Shown here piece by piece: positions 50,139-57,578 of a stretch of DNA of 64,000 nt. Source of the DNA: Thioalkalivibrio paradoxus ARh 1 (GTDB lineage Bacteria; Pseudomonadota; Gammaproteobacteria; Ectothiorhodospirales; Ectothiorhodospiraceae); NCBI RefSeq assembly GCF_000227685.2, contig NZ_CP007029.1, forward strand, positions 1-64,000, in the 5' to 3' direction. Numbering within the stretch: the first letter of the stretch is position 1; every line of letters starts with the position of its first letter. The notes under the pieces are model-generated. The model made no database searches and was not told the origin of the DNA. It saw nothing but the letters and a program-made list of their open reading frames with translations. A program made the position numbers and the translations under genes.

Positions 50139-51082
50139 CGGGCGTATCGGTCATCATACCGGCTCACAATGCCGAGGCTACGCTGGAGCAGGCGGTGCAC
50201 TCGGTACAGGCGCAGAGCTACAGCGACTGGGAATTGATCGTCTGCGATGATGCCTCGACGGACAGAACGGCATGCGTTATCGAACAGTTTGAGGATCGGA
50301 GAATCGTGGCGATCTCCAATCCGGAGAATCTGGGTCCGGGTCGGTCCCGTAATCGAGCCATGGAGAGGGCCTCCGGGCGATGGATCGCTTTTCTGGATGC
50401 CGACGATGCATGGGGTCCCCGGAGGTTGGAGCGGCTGCTAGCAGCGGTAAACTCACCGGAACGAGATGTCGTATTCGACGATATCATGATCAGCCATCAC
50501 GCAGCGGATGGTGGGCTCCGACCCTGGAAGGCCCTTCATGGTCGCAGTGCCTTTGGCCCGATTTGCAGCTCCCCGAATGGTTGTGAAGTGCCGGTTGAAG
50601 CGTACATTCGGGCCGAACGCCTCCTGGTACAGCCGCTGTTTCCTTCGCGTCTTGTGCATGAGTTTGGCGTATGGCACTCCAGCCGCGCGTTCGCAGAGGA
50701 CGCGGAGTTCGTGCTCCGTCTCGTAGCCGCAGGCGGCCACCTGCGTTATTGGCCCCAGCCGCTTTATTACTATCGCATTACACCGGGGTCGATAACAGCA
50801 CGTCTGTCTGACAATACAGCAATGCGCCAGTGCCTGGAGGCCTGTCGTGATATGGCGCGCTGGCCAGAACAGGTAAGCGAGGCATTCGATCGGAAGATCG
50901 AAGCGCTGCGCGCTAACGAGGCGTTGTATGATTTGGCAGACCAATTTCGCCGTGGCAATCTGGTCGGAATCCTGCGGATTCTAGCAAACGAGCCGCGAGT
51001 ACTTCGTGTGCTTCCCCGGCGCCTGGCGCGGCACCTTTCCTACCAGGCACACAGGATCAAGCATGGCGCGCAGGGGCGGTGA
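50135..51082 (+). CDS. Family 2 glycosyltransferase
   Basis: 315 residues. GT-A fold: VSVIIPAHNAEATLEQAVHS, ELIVCDDASTDRT, NLGPGRSRNRAMERASGRWI, and the metal-binding FLDADDAW (DxD). The C-terminal half is a variable acceptor region without membrane helices. Sugar and acceptor unknown. It belongs to the transporter / unknown-pair / TagD block. Confidence 0.92.
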   Translation: MTGVSVIIPAHNAEATLEQAVHSVQAQSYSDWELIVCDDASTDRTACVIEQFEDRRIVAISNPENLGPGRSRNRAMERASGRWIAFLDADDAWGPRRLERLLAAVNSPERDVVFDDIMISHHAADGGLRPWKALHGRSAFGPICSSPNGCEVPVEAYIRAERLLVQPLFPSRLVHEFGVWHSSRAFAEDAEFVLRLVAAGGHLRYWPQPLYYYRITPGSITARLSDNTAMRQCLEACRDMARWPEQVSEAFDRKIEALRANEALYDLADQFRRGNLVGILRILANEPRVLRVLPRRLARHLSYQAHRIKHGAQGR

Positions 51083-51118
51083 GAGAACTCGTGGGCAGAC
51101 GATGGGGGGTGGATACAG

Positions 51119-51523
51119 ATGAACCGGCTTGAGGGGATTCGCGTAGTCACCTTCGGCACCTTCGACGTCTTCCACGTCGGCCACTTGCGCCTGCTTGAAC
51201 GTGCCCGCGCGCTCGGCGACACGCTGATCGTCGGGGTCTCGACGGACGAATTCACTCGGCGCAAGAAGGATCGGCTGCCGGTATTCAGCGAGTCGGAGCG
51301 GATGGAGATCCTTCTCGCGCTTCGCTGCGTGGACGAGGTGTTTCCGGAGGAGTCGCTGGAGAAGAAGCGGGAGTATCTGATCGAACACCGCGCGGACGTG
51401 CTGGCGATGGGCGACGACTGGGCGGGGAAGTTCGACGAGTTCCGGGACATCTGCGAGGTGATCTACTTCCCGCGGACGCCGGCGATTTCCACCACAGCGG
51501 TCATCGAGAAGATCCGTCTGTAA
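51119..51523 (+). CDS. tagD: Glycerol-3-phosphate cytidylyltransferase-like protein (TagD family)
   Basis: 134 residues. Nucleotidyltransferase alpha/beta fold: VVTFGTFDVFHVGHLRLLER (HxGH), VSTDEFTRRKKDRLP, and RTPAISTTAVIEKIR (the RTxxISTT motif). Predicted to make CDP-glycerol (or a related CDP-polyol) from CTP. This activity supports teichoic-acid-type polymers in Gram-positives and glycerophosphate-containing capsules in some Gram-negatives. Its 3' end overlaps the convergent gene by 23 bases. Confidence 0.9.
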   Translation: MNRLEGIRVVTFGTFDVFHVGHLRLLERARALGDTLIVGVSTDEFTRRKKDRLPVFSESERMEILLALRCVDEVFPEESLEKKREYLIEHRADVLAMGDDWAGKFDEFRDICEVIYFPRTPAISTTAVIEKIRL

Positions 51524-52694
51524 CGAATGCGCGGTTCAACCGCTGCACACATCGCTCCGCCGATCGCCCGTCCGCAAAGCTCCCGTACACCTGTTCCCGG
51601 ATCGCTTCATGCCTCGCGCCGTACTCGGACCGGTAGCCTTCGGGGTCCGCCAGGCTGCGTTCGAGTTGCCTTAGCAGGTCCGGCAGATCGGATACCACGG
51701 GTCCGAAGCGATACTCGGGGCCGAGCGAAAAGCCCTTACGAAACGGCGGCTCCACGTCCAGGAACAGGGTGGGCCGGTCGAGCAGCAGAAAATCGAACGC
51801 GATCGAGGACCAGTCGCAGATGAGCACGTCGCTGAGCTGCAGGATGGCCTCGGTGTCCGGGTAATCGGCGAAAGGCAGCGGAAAGACCCCGTCCGCGGGA
51901 AGCGGTACGGGGTCTTTTGCATTCAGGTGCGCGCGGAACAGTACCGATGCATTATTCCTCTGGCACACCTCGGCGAGCGCCTCCATAAACTCGCGCCCAT
52001 CGATACCGAAGGGGAACAGGCTTCGGTTGCTTGCATCCTGCTTCCAGGTGGGCGCGAATAGCACGAGTTTGCGGCCCGCGACGTGCTGCAATCCGAGGCG
52101 GTTGCGGATGGCCTGGTGGGATTCCTGCGGTACCACGAGGGCATCGGTGCGCCCATACCCGGTGACTTTGACCCTGGCGGGGTCGAACCCGAATCGGTCG
52201 GTGTACAGACTCGACAGCAGGGGGGAAGCGACCCAGGTTTCGTCGTACCGGTGCTGCACGCGGAAGTCGTCGGCGTCGAAACCCTTGAACGGGATGCCGT
52301 GCCACACGTCGAAGAACTTCAGGTCCGACCGCCCCAGCATCGGTTGCAGCGCGTGCAGCCCGTGGTCGGAAATGATCGCCTCGGCGCTTGCGAGCAGTTT
52401 GGCGCAGGAGGGCATCGCGGCAAGGCAGGCATCTTCGCCTGCCATGGTCAGGTCGCGGTGGTATGCCGGATCCATGGTCAGGAAAACCGGGCGGAACTCA
52501 TCCCGGTGTCCAGTCCGCAGATGGCGATAGATCGCCAGCAGGTTGCCGCTGAGCTTGTGGCCGTAGAGCACCACGGTTCGTGGCCCAGGCCGGTTGCGCC
52601 TCCGAAACGGGCGCCAGACCAGTGCCGCCACCACGTTCAGTCCGAACAGCGCGAGCAGAAGCCAGTGTACCGGGTTCGTCTTATCGATCTTCAT
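51501..52694 (-). CDS. CDP-glycerol glycerophosphotransferase-like protein (TagB/TagF family)
   Basis: 397 residues. An N-terminal membrane helix (about 8-26) precedes a GT-B domain: AIISDHGLHALQPMLGRSDL, KFFDVWHGIPFKGFDADDF, LFAPTWKQDASNRSLFPFG, and DVLICDWSSIAFDFLLLDRP, all positions conserved in Tag/Tar glycerophosphotransferases. It would transfer glycerophosphate from CDP-glycerol to a lipid-linked acceptor at the inner membrane. Paired with the convergent TagD-like gene. Confidence 0.88.
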   Translation of the reverse strand: MKIDKTNPVHWLLLALFGLNVVAALVWRPFRRRNRPGPRTVVLYGHKLSGNLLAIYRHLRTGHRDEFRPVFLTMDPAYHRDLTMAGEDACLAAMPSCAKLLASAEAIISDHGLHALQPMLGRSDLKFFDVWHGIPFKGFDADDFRVQHRYDETWVASPLLSSLYTDRFGFDPARVKVTGYGRTDALVVPQESHQAIRNRLGLQHVAGRKLVLFAPTWKQDASNRSLFPFGIDGREFMEALAEVCQRNNASVLFRAHLNAKDPVPLPADGVFPLPFADYPDTEAILQLSDVLICDWSSIAFDFLLLDRPTLFLDVEPPFRKGFSLGPEYRFGPVVSDLPDLLRQLERSLADPEGYRSEYGARHEAIREQVYGSFADGRSAERCVQRLNRAFVTDGSSR

Positions 52695-52763
52695 GGCATG
52701 ACGACAGGGATAGGGTTCTCTCTGCTATGGGCGTTGCCGCGATTCTGGCGCAGCGAACAACTG

Positions 52764-52788
52764 GTGGTCAGGTCTCGCCTTGTAGCAC
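52764..52788 (+). repeat. RAYT-associated motif copy
   Basis: GGTGGTCAGGTCTCGCC then TTGTAGCA. Lies between the glycerophosphotransferase gene and the first MazEF module. The rest of 52695-52994 shows no gene. Confidence 0.85.
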
Positions 52789-52994
52789 GGGTGACCAGAT
52801 CACAGAGTATCTGGGCAGCTCGTTGTTGGTGGTAAGCGGGCCGCGCCGTCATCGTCAATTGGCTCCGCGGCAGTGACCTCCGGGCCTTGCCTGGTGTCCT
52901 TCGCGCGTCGGCAGGCATCGGCGCCGCTCGCGTGAGCCCGCTGGCCTTGGCCCACTCCGGAAACGATCTGCTCGAGGAGGTCCACCCAACGGGC

Positions 52995-53333
52995 CTACGG
53001 CGCGTCTGTCAGGAGGGATATCACGGCGCTTCGTGTTTCTGTGAGTTTCTCCACGCGGACCGTGGCGGCTACTGACGCGAACAGACCCTCGTTCGCGGTG
53101 AACAACTTTCCGGGGCGGGCGAAACTGGTGCGCATCAGGCTGCCGGCGGAGAAGTCCGCCGGCCCGATTTCCACGGCCCTGGAATCCGCGTAGGGGTTGC
53201 TGGTGATCTGACAGGCGATCCAGTCCCCGCGGCCTGCATCGGCCAACAATAGTGCGGGCCGGTACTTGTTCCGGCTCAGGTCCGAGAATGGAAAGGGGAG
53301 AACGGCTACCTGTCCGGCTGCAAATCTGCCCAC
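52995..53333 (-). CDS. MazF/PemK-family toxin
   Basis: 112 residues. MazF fold pattern: AAGQVAVLPFPFSDLSRNKY, RPALLLADAGRGDWIACQIT (the RPALVL and T strands), TSFARPGKLFTAN. Predicted endoribonuclease. It starts inside the 3' end of the antitoxin gene (28-base overlap), the usual coupling. Confidence 0.9.
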   Translation of the reverse strand: MGRFAAGQVAVLPFPFSDLSRNKYRPALLLADAGRGDWIACQITSNPYADSRAVEIGPADFSAGSLMRTSFARPGKLFTANEGLFASVAATVRVEKLTETRSAVISLLTDAP

Positions 53334-53515
53334 GCTGCATCCTCCTCGGGCTTCAGCCAGTCTTCGGCGAGAGCCGCCTCGGCAAGCAACGCGGTCTCAT
53401 CGGCGGGTGGTGCCAACAAGGTCAGTAGCGCGCGGCCTGCCGGCAGCCGGCCCTGGGGATCTACGGGGCGGACTCGGCCCTCGCGGTCGATTTCCACTTC
53501 GATGGTTGTGAGCAT
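53306..53515 (-). CDS. Antitoxin of the MazF-like pair (copy 1)
   Basis: 69 residues: MLTTIEVEIDREGRVRPVDP, then LPAGRALLTLLAPP and an acidic, Trp-containing tail (EDWLKPEEDAAWADLQPDR) suited to bind the toxin. Nearly identical at DNA level to the gene at 54788-54997, including the upstream flank. Confidence 0.85.
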   Translation of the reverse strand: MLTTIEVEIDREGRVRPVDPQGRLPAGRALLTLLAPPADETALLAEAALAEDWLKPEEDAAWADLQPDR

Positions 53516-53585
53516 GTTCGCGCAGCCTACTCAGGACAGTGCAACTACAGGCTAGCTTACCACCACTTTTGGGGGCACATACTTC

Positions 53586-53609
53586 GGGATCAGGTCTCGC
53601 CTTGTAGCA
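53586..53609 (+). repeat. RAYT-associated motif copy
   Basis: GGGATCAGGTCTCGCC then TTGTAGCA, at the left edge of the family 2 Rpn-type remnant. The bases from here to the end of that gene match those from the motif at 57489 onward. Confidence 0.85.
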
Positions 53610-53675
53610 CGTGGCTGGCACCGGCATGGCGCCAGATCGGCTGCGCCGGCACACGACGATACGCTGGCAAGGGTG

Positions 53676-54317
53676 CTACGCCTCGAATACCTCATCAAGA
53701 TGATCGGCGGTGAGCACCCGCTCCGACCAGCGTAGCAGCGTGTCGGCGTCTGCCGATTCGATGCGCGTCGGTACCGGTTCCGGCAACGGGCCGAATTTCA
53801 AAGTGAGCAGCCGCAGCAACATGCGGGCCTCGCCCTGGCCAATGCCTTCTTCCCGGCCCTTGTCCATGAACCGCTCTGCAAATCGTGTCATTTTTGCCAC
53901 CTCCTCGGGAGATCGCTGGCGGTAGACGATGCGTTCATTTTCGTCCGGGGCCGCGTAGATGTCGATGAAATCCAGGTATTTGATCCGGCGCTCCGGGTCC
54001 GGCTCCAGCGTGGTCAGGCCGCGCATCGCCTGCGCATAGACCTCGAGCTTCTCCTCCGGGGCGTAGGCCATGTTCGGCAGGTTCAGCCGCGCGACCAGAT
54101 TGGGGCTTTCGAAGTGCTCCCGGGCCGGAATCCGCGGGATTGCGTAGGCCAGGAAGCGGAAGTCGAGGTAGGTGCCCGCATCCCCGCCAAGCGATAGCTT
54201 CGTGGGGAAATCGCCTCGGTGCAGGAACACCACCACCGGGACCACCCGTTGGGTGTTCATCAGTTCCGAGAGATCAAGGCAGTAGTGCGCGAGTCGGTGG
54301 ACGGAAAACCGTGCCGG
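53676..54317 (-). pseudogene. N-truncated Rpn-type gene (family 2, copy a)
   Basis: A 194-residue frame from ATG 54260 matches the second half of the gene at 57579-58485: NTQRVVPVVVFLHRGDF, FRFLAYAIPRIPAREHFESP, and the ending LRWSERVLTADHLDEVFEA. Homology continues upstream in frame only to about 54317 and then stops abruptly 12 bases before hicA. About 80 N-terminal residues, including the nuclease-like part, are lost. Unlike the other copy its reading frame is unbroken downstream. Confidence 0.85.
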
Positions 54318-54328
54318 TGGCGACTTCG

Positions 54329-54550
54329 TCAGGAATGGTAGGCGTCCAGGAATTCTTGCGGGGAGATCTGGGCCTGTTTGAGGAGGCCGGCCAGTGTGCC
54401 CGTCTTCAACTCGCGATGATTGGGCACGATGCAGCCTGAGGAGCCGCGGCGCATGACAATATGGCTGCCACGCTGACGAATCACCGCAAAACCCAAACGT
54501 TGCAAGGCACGCACAACCTCAGCGCCTGAAACGATCGGGAGCTTAGGCAC
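54329..54550 (-). CDS. hicA: HicA toxin
   Basis: 73 residues. dsRBD-like mRNA interferase: LPIVSGAEVVRALQRLGFAV, with the catalytic His in QRGSHIVMRRG, PNHRELKTGTLAGLLKQAQI. Typical length. ATG overlaps the hicB stop by eight bases. Confidence 0.93.
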   Translation of the reverse strand: MPKLPIVSGAEVVRALQRLGFAVIRQRGSHIVMRRGSSGCIVPNHRELKTGTLAGLLKQAQISPQEFLDAYHS

Positions 54551-54749
54551 GTTCCGGAATTTCGAACGACGTTAGCAAGGGACGCCCCGTCCCAGAAAAG
54601 GGGAATTCCTCCAGGTAAAGCTCGGTGGCCTCGCGCAGATTGGCCAGGGCTTCCTCGACGGTCTCGCCTTGAGTGGTCGTGCCCGTCTCAGGGTTGAAGG
54701 CCACATAGCCTCCTTCCGGAGCCGGGGTCAACACAGCTGAGAATTCCAT
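54543..54749 (-). CDS. hicB: HicB antitoxin
   Basis: 68 residues: FSAVLTPAPEGGYVAFNPET, TTTQGETVEEALANLREATE and LYLEEFP, the HicB RNase-H-like fold without a long DNA-binding tail. Order hicB-hicA. The frame is open further upstream because it runs into the MazF remnant; ATG 54749 gives the family start, but a read-through fusion from 54815 is possible. Confidence 0.9.
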   Translation of the reverse strand: MEFSAVLTPAPEGGYVAFNPETGTTTQGETVEEALANLREATELYLEEFPFSGTGRPLLTSFEIPERA

Positions 54750-54815
54750 ACTATTTCTCCACAGTTCGGGGGCTGGGGGCAGAACCGCTACCTGTCCAAC
54801 CGCAAATCTGCCCAC
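54750..54815 (-). pseudogene. MazF N-terminal remnant
   Basis: The 22 residues MGRFAVGQVAVLP followed by PAPELWRNS match the start of the MazF-like toxin at 52995-53333 (MGRFAAGQVAVLP) for 13 residues, then diverge at about 54777. The remnant is in frame with hicB. It stands exactly where the toxin should follow the second antitoxin copy. Confidence 0.8.
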
Positions 54816-54997
54816 GCTGCATCCTCCTCGCGCTTCAGCCAGTCGTCGGCGAGGGCCGGCGCGGCAAGCAACGCGGTCTCATCGGAGAGTGGTGCCAACG
54901 AGGTCAGTAGCGCGCGACCTGCCGGTAGCCGGCCCTTGGGATCTACGGGGCGGACCCGGCCCTCGCGGTCGATTTCTACTTCAATGGTCGTCAGCAT
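54788..54997 (-). CDS. Antitoxin of the MazF-like pair (copy 2, toxin lost)
   Basis: About 69 residues, almost identical to the gene at 53306-53515 (MLTTIEVEIDREGRVRPVDP start, EEDAAWADLRLDR end). The partner toxin is reduced to a short remnant. An in-frame ATG at 55012 adds five residues. An orphan antitoxin could still neutralise the toxin encoded at 52995. Confidence 0.83.
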   Translation of the reverse strand: MLTTIEVEIDREGRVRPVDPKGRLPAGRALLTSLAPLSDETALLAAPALADDWLKREEDAAWADLRLDR

Positions 54998-55047
54998 CTT
55001 CGTGCAGTCCACTCAGGACATCCAACTGCACGTAGCTTATCACTCAG

Positions 55048-55163
55048 GAGTGCACCACGTGGGTGTCCCCGAGAGTGCGCGCGTCCAGGACCCGCAGCAC
55101 CGCCAAGTGCGCGCCGAGCGTGAGCCCCAGCGAGTGCACCACGTGGGTGTCCCCGAGAGTGCG
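55048..55163. repeat. Direct repeat, 32 bases, spaced 84
   Basis: GAGTGCACCACGTGGGTGTC and the following CCCGAGAGTGCG occur at 55048-55079 and again at 55132-55163. CCACGTGG inside it is palindromic. No gene here. It lies between the orphan antitoxin and the BrnA-like gene. Confidence 0.75.
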
Positions 55164-55179
55164 TCAGGGCTGTGCGCTG

Positions 55180-55452
55180 TCAGGTTGACTCGTCTTCGAG
55201 TGCCCGTTCGATCGCCTCCCGGATCAACCGCTGATACGGAATCCCTCGTGTCTGCGCCTTGGCCTTCACGGCGCGCAGCAGTGGTTCGGGCAATCGCATG
55301 TTGACGCGGGCCGTCTTCTTCTCGAATTCGAAGTTCACTGGTCGAAAGCGGGAGAGGTCGTAGCGCGTCAAATCAGCCTGATCGACAAACTGCTCCGCTG
55401 CTTCATCCGTCTGGAGCGGGGGCGGTGCGGGCAGTTTTTCTTTGTCGTTCAT
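55180..55452 (-). CDS. BrnA/CopG-type antitoxin
   Basis: 90 residues: N-terminal acidic segment, then KKTARVNMRLPEPLLRAVKA and RGIPYQRLIREAIERALEDE, a ribbon-helix-helix DNA-binding domain near the C-terminus as in BrnA-like antitoxins (COG5304). Its BrnT-type partner upstream is truncated. Confidence 0.85.
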   Translation of the reverse strand: MNDKEKLPAPPPLQTDEAAEQFVDQADLTRYDLSRFRPVNFEFEKKTARVNMRLPEPLLRAVKAKAQTRGIPYQRLIREAIERALEDEST

Positions 55453-55558
55453 AGTGTTCGATCTCCGTTCGGTGCATGAACCGGGCGCTGATCGGCCGTA
55501 TCAAAACCTCCTGTCCGCGTGTCCGCCGGGTGAACGCAACGAACAGGAAGCGCAGTAC
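55403..55558 (-). pseudogene. BrnT (DUF497) toxin C-terminal remnant
   Basis: In the frame entering the BrnA start the translation is VLRFLFVAFTRRTRGQEVLI then RPISARFMHRTEIEHYERQR, which fits the C-terminal part of BrnT (FVVFT..., IRIISAR..., R.E...YE), and stops inside brnA. It is cut at about 55559, three bases before a copy of the RAYT-associated motif, so the N-terminal half is gone. Confidence 0.7.
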
Positions 55559-55561
55559 TCG

Positions 55562-55586
55562 GGGGTCAGGTCTCGCGCTGTAGCAT
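55562..55586 (+). repeat. RAYT-associated motif copy
   Basis: GGGGTCAGGTCTCGCG then CTGTAGCAT, directly at the truncation point of the BrnT remnant. Confidence 0.88.
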
Positions 55587-55685
55587 GCCTGCCGGCCCCA
55601 GGCGTTCGGCGGGATGGCCGGTCATGCTTGCCGGAAGTCCGGCGTCAGCGGCTTCGGCAAGTCCGATGATGGCGGCAGTGCCGCC
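55587..55685 (-). pseudogene. Short DUF3368-like remnant
   Basis: On the minus strand GTAAIIGLAEAADAGLPASM can be read, resembling TAAIIGLAKQRGL in the DUF3368 gene at 56458. A similar fragment (EAADAALPASMTGHPGG) follows the motif at 60400-60475. Weak on its own; the shared DNA of the two fragments is the stronger observation. Confidence 0.45.
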
Positions 55686-55704
55686 GTTCAGCCGACGATC
55701 CCTC

Positions 55705-55746
55705 TTGTTTCAGCTAAAGCACCGGCGTATTCTGACCGTATGGTCA
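55705..55746 (+). promoter_or_regulatory. Promoter and operator of the Phd/VapC pair
   Basis: TTGTTT (55705-55710), a 17-base spacer, and TATTCT (55728-55733) fit a sigma70 promoter. The palindrome TGACCGTATGGTCA (55733-55746) lies at the expected start point, 15 bases before the antitoxin ATG. It fits autorepression by the toxin-antitoxin complex. Inferred from sequence only. Confidence 0.6.
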
Positions 55747-55761
55747 TTTTTAGGGGTTCGC

Positions 55762-55992
55762 ATGCGCCGTGTGCAGGTAACCGAGGCCAAGGCAAAGTTC
55801 TCCGGTCTGCTGGCAGCGGTGGAGGCGGGCGAGACGGTCGCGATCATGCGCCGTGGCCGGGTGGTTGCGCGTCTTGTGCCCGATGCATCCACCCCGGCGG
55901 CCGAAGCCTTTCGCCCGCTGTGGGATGCGCAGGACGAAATCGATCTGGTCGCACCGGCGGATTTTCCGCCAGAGCCGGTAAACCGCCTGTAG
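55762..55992 (+). CDS. vapB: Phd/YefM-type antitoxin of a VapC pair
   Basis: 76 residues: RVQVTEAKAKFSGLLAAVEA then ETVAIMRRGRVVARLVPDAS, a clear Phd fold, with a C-terminal toxin-binding tail containing Trp. ATG 55762 follows AGGGG. The toxin gene begins one base after the stop. Confidence 0.9.
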   Translation: MRRVQVTEAKAKFSGLLAAVEAGETVAIMRRGRVVARLVPDASTPAAEAFRPLWDAQDEIDLVAPADFPPEPVNRL

Positions 55993-55993
55993 C

Positions 55994-56398
55994 ATGCGTT
56001 ACCTGCTGGATACCAACGTCTTCATCGCCGCCATGAAAGGTGTGGACCCCGTGCGTCGACGGCTCGAGCAGTTGGCGCTGAGCGACCTGCTGCTATCCCC
56101 GGTGGTCCTTGGCGAACTCGAACTTGGAGTTGAGAAGAGCGCGTATCGCGAGAAAAATGCGGCGCGGCTGGCGGCACTGGTGGAGCAGATCGAACTGGTT
56201 CCCCTCGATGCCCAAGTCAGTCGGCAGTACGGCCGGATCAGAGCACAGTTGGAGGTCAGTGGTACCCCCATCGGTGCGAACGATTACTGGATCGCCGCAC
56301 AAGCCCTCGCGCTGGGAGCCGTGGTGGTGACGGACAACCAGTCGGAGTTCACTCGTGTTCCGGGCCTGATCACCGAGAACTGGCTGGGCAGGGCGTAG
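55994..56398 (+). CDS. vapC: VapC-type PIN toxin
   Basis: 134 residues: RYLLDTNVFIAAMKG (Asp5), SPVVLGELELGVEKS (Glu), PIGANDYWIAAQALALGAVV (Asp) and TDNQSEFTRVPGL (Asp), the complete catalytic set of a VapC ribonuclease. Intact module. Confidence 0.94.
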   Translation: MRYLLDTNVFIAAMKGVDPVRRRLEQLALSDLLLSPVVLGELELGVEKSAYREKNAARLAALVEQIELVPLDAQVSRQYGRIRAQLEVSGTPIGANDYWIAAQALALGAVVVTDNQSEFTRVPGLITENWLGRA

Positions 56399-56433
56399 GA
56401 TCGCAACACTGCTGGACGAACCTTGCGGCACCC

Positions 56434-56457
56434 TGGGTCAGGTCTCGCCTTGCAGCG
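56434..56457 (+). repeat. RAYT-associated motif copy
   Basis: TGGGTCAGGTCTCGCC then TTGCAGCG. The next base begins the TAA stop of the DUF3368 gene (minus strand). Confidence 0.85.
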
Positions 56458-56946
56458 TTACTCGCCGACGCGCTGCAGCACGGTGCGGATCACCTCGGGG
56501 GCGATACGGAACTCCGCGGCGTGCAAAAGGGCGAACAGCTCGCGCGCCGACGGGATCAGGCCCCGCTGTTTGGCAAGTCCGATGATGGCGGCGGTGTCTG
56601 CAACCCGGAGGCCGCGTTCCTGGGCGATCGCCCGGCCTGCGCGTTCGTCCATCAGCAGCAACGTGGGGCCATCATGCGCCAACGCGATCCGGATGCAGGC
56701 GGATTCGCCTTCGTCCAGCTCGGGCAACGCGGGGGTTCCGGGGCCCGGTCCCGCTATATGCAGCCAGCCTGCGCTCAAAGCCTGGGTGATCGCGTCTTCG
56801 CCAGGCAAGTCCAGGCCCGGGAGTACCTCGCGGTATACCTCCGGTGGCATGGTCACGGCCCCGAACAGGCTCGGCAACCAGGCCAAGCCGTTTACCCGCG
56901 ACAGGGCGATCAACGGACTCGCGTCGCTCAGGACGAGGCGAGCCAT
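56458..56946 (-). CDS. DUF3368 PIN-like protein (toxin candidate)
   Basis: 162 residues: ARLVLSDASPLIALSRVNGL (Asp at about 8), DEGESACIRIALAHDGPTLL, LMDERAGRAIAQERGLRVAD, TAAIIGLAKQRGLIP. This is the DUF3368 PIN-like pattern and it pairs with UPF0175 antitoxins. Its start overlaps the antitoxin gene by 19 bases, and its stop codon abuts a motif copy. Confidence 0.9.
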   Translation of the reverse strand: MARLVLSDASPLIALSRVNGLAWLPSLFGAVTMPPEVYREVLPGLDLPGEDAITQALSAGWLHIAGPGPGTPALPELDEGESACIRIALAHDGPTLLLMDERAGRAIAQERGLRVADTAAIIGLAKQRGLIPSARELFALLHAAEFRIAPEVIRTVLQRVGE

Positions 56947-57272
56947 TCTTCCAGCGTTTCCATGTCCTGCCGGGTTTCGTCTTCATCGAGGCGCACCACC
57001 GGCACGCCGATTCGCGACAGGTGGGCGGCAAACGTCGCAACGGGCATCTGGGCCAGATGCGCTGCCCGCACCAGGGACAGGTGCCCCTCACGGAACAAGA
57101 CGGTGGCCAGCGCGGGCCGAACGCCTTTCCCCTGCAGCAGGCCCGTTTGCTCCAGGCCCACCAGCACCGCGTCGGGACGGTCGCGGTTCATGACCACCAC
57201 CATGTCCTTGCGCGCCTTGCGCAGGGCTTCACTGGGATTGTTTTTCAGGCCGCTCACATTGACGACTTCCAT
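56928..57272 (-). CDS. UPF0175-like antitoxin
   Basis: About 114 residues: EVVNVSGLKNNPSEALRKAR, a Phd-like N-terminus (VVVMNRDRPDAVLVGLEQ), then the UPF0175 HTH (LSLVRAAHLAQMPVATFAAH, LSRIGVPVV). AGGAG is 8 bases before ATG 57272; 57278 is an alternative. Confidence 0.87.
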   Translation of the reverse strand: MEVVNVSGLKNNPSEALRKARKDMVVVMNRDRPDAVLVGLEQTGLLQGKGVRPALATVLFREGHLSLVRAAHLAQMPVATFAAHLSRIGVPVVRLDEDETRQDMETLEEWLASS

Positions 57273-57456
57273 TCCCATGTCTCCTGGGAAGCTTGCATGG
57301 GTACATGATAGAGGAATGCCGGAGTCTGGCAAGCAGCAAGAACGGGGTCACCCATTAGCCGCTTCCGGTCAACTGGCAACACCGTCCCTCGAAGCCGCGA
57401 GGCCTCTCGATCAGGTTTCCGGTCAGCCCGACAAGCCGCCGTTTACGATGAGCTTC

Positions 57457-57513
57457 GGGGTCAGGTCTCGCCTTGTAGTATGAGCTTCGGGGTCAGGTCT
57501 CGCTTTGTAGCAC
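57457..57513 (+). repeat. Two tandem RAYT-associated motif copies
   Basis: Copies at 57457-57481 and 57489-57513, each preceded by ATGAGCTTC, so the unit is duplicated with a 32-base period. The second begins the DNA segment shared with 53586 onward. Confidence 0.9.
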
Positions 57514-57578
57514 GTGGCTGGCACCGGCATGGCGCTGGATCGGCTGCGGCGGCACAGGACGATATGCTGGCAAGGGTG

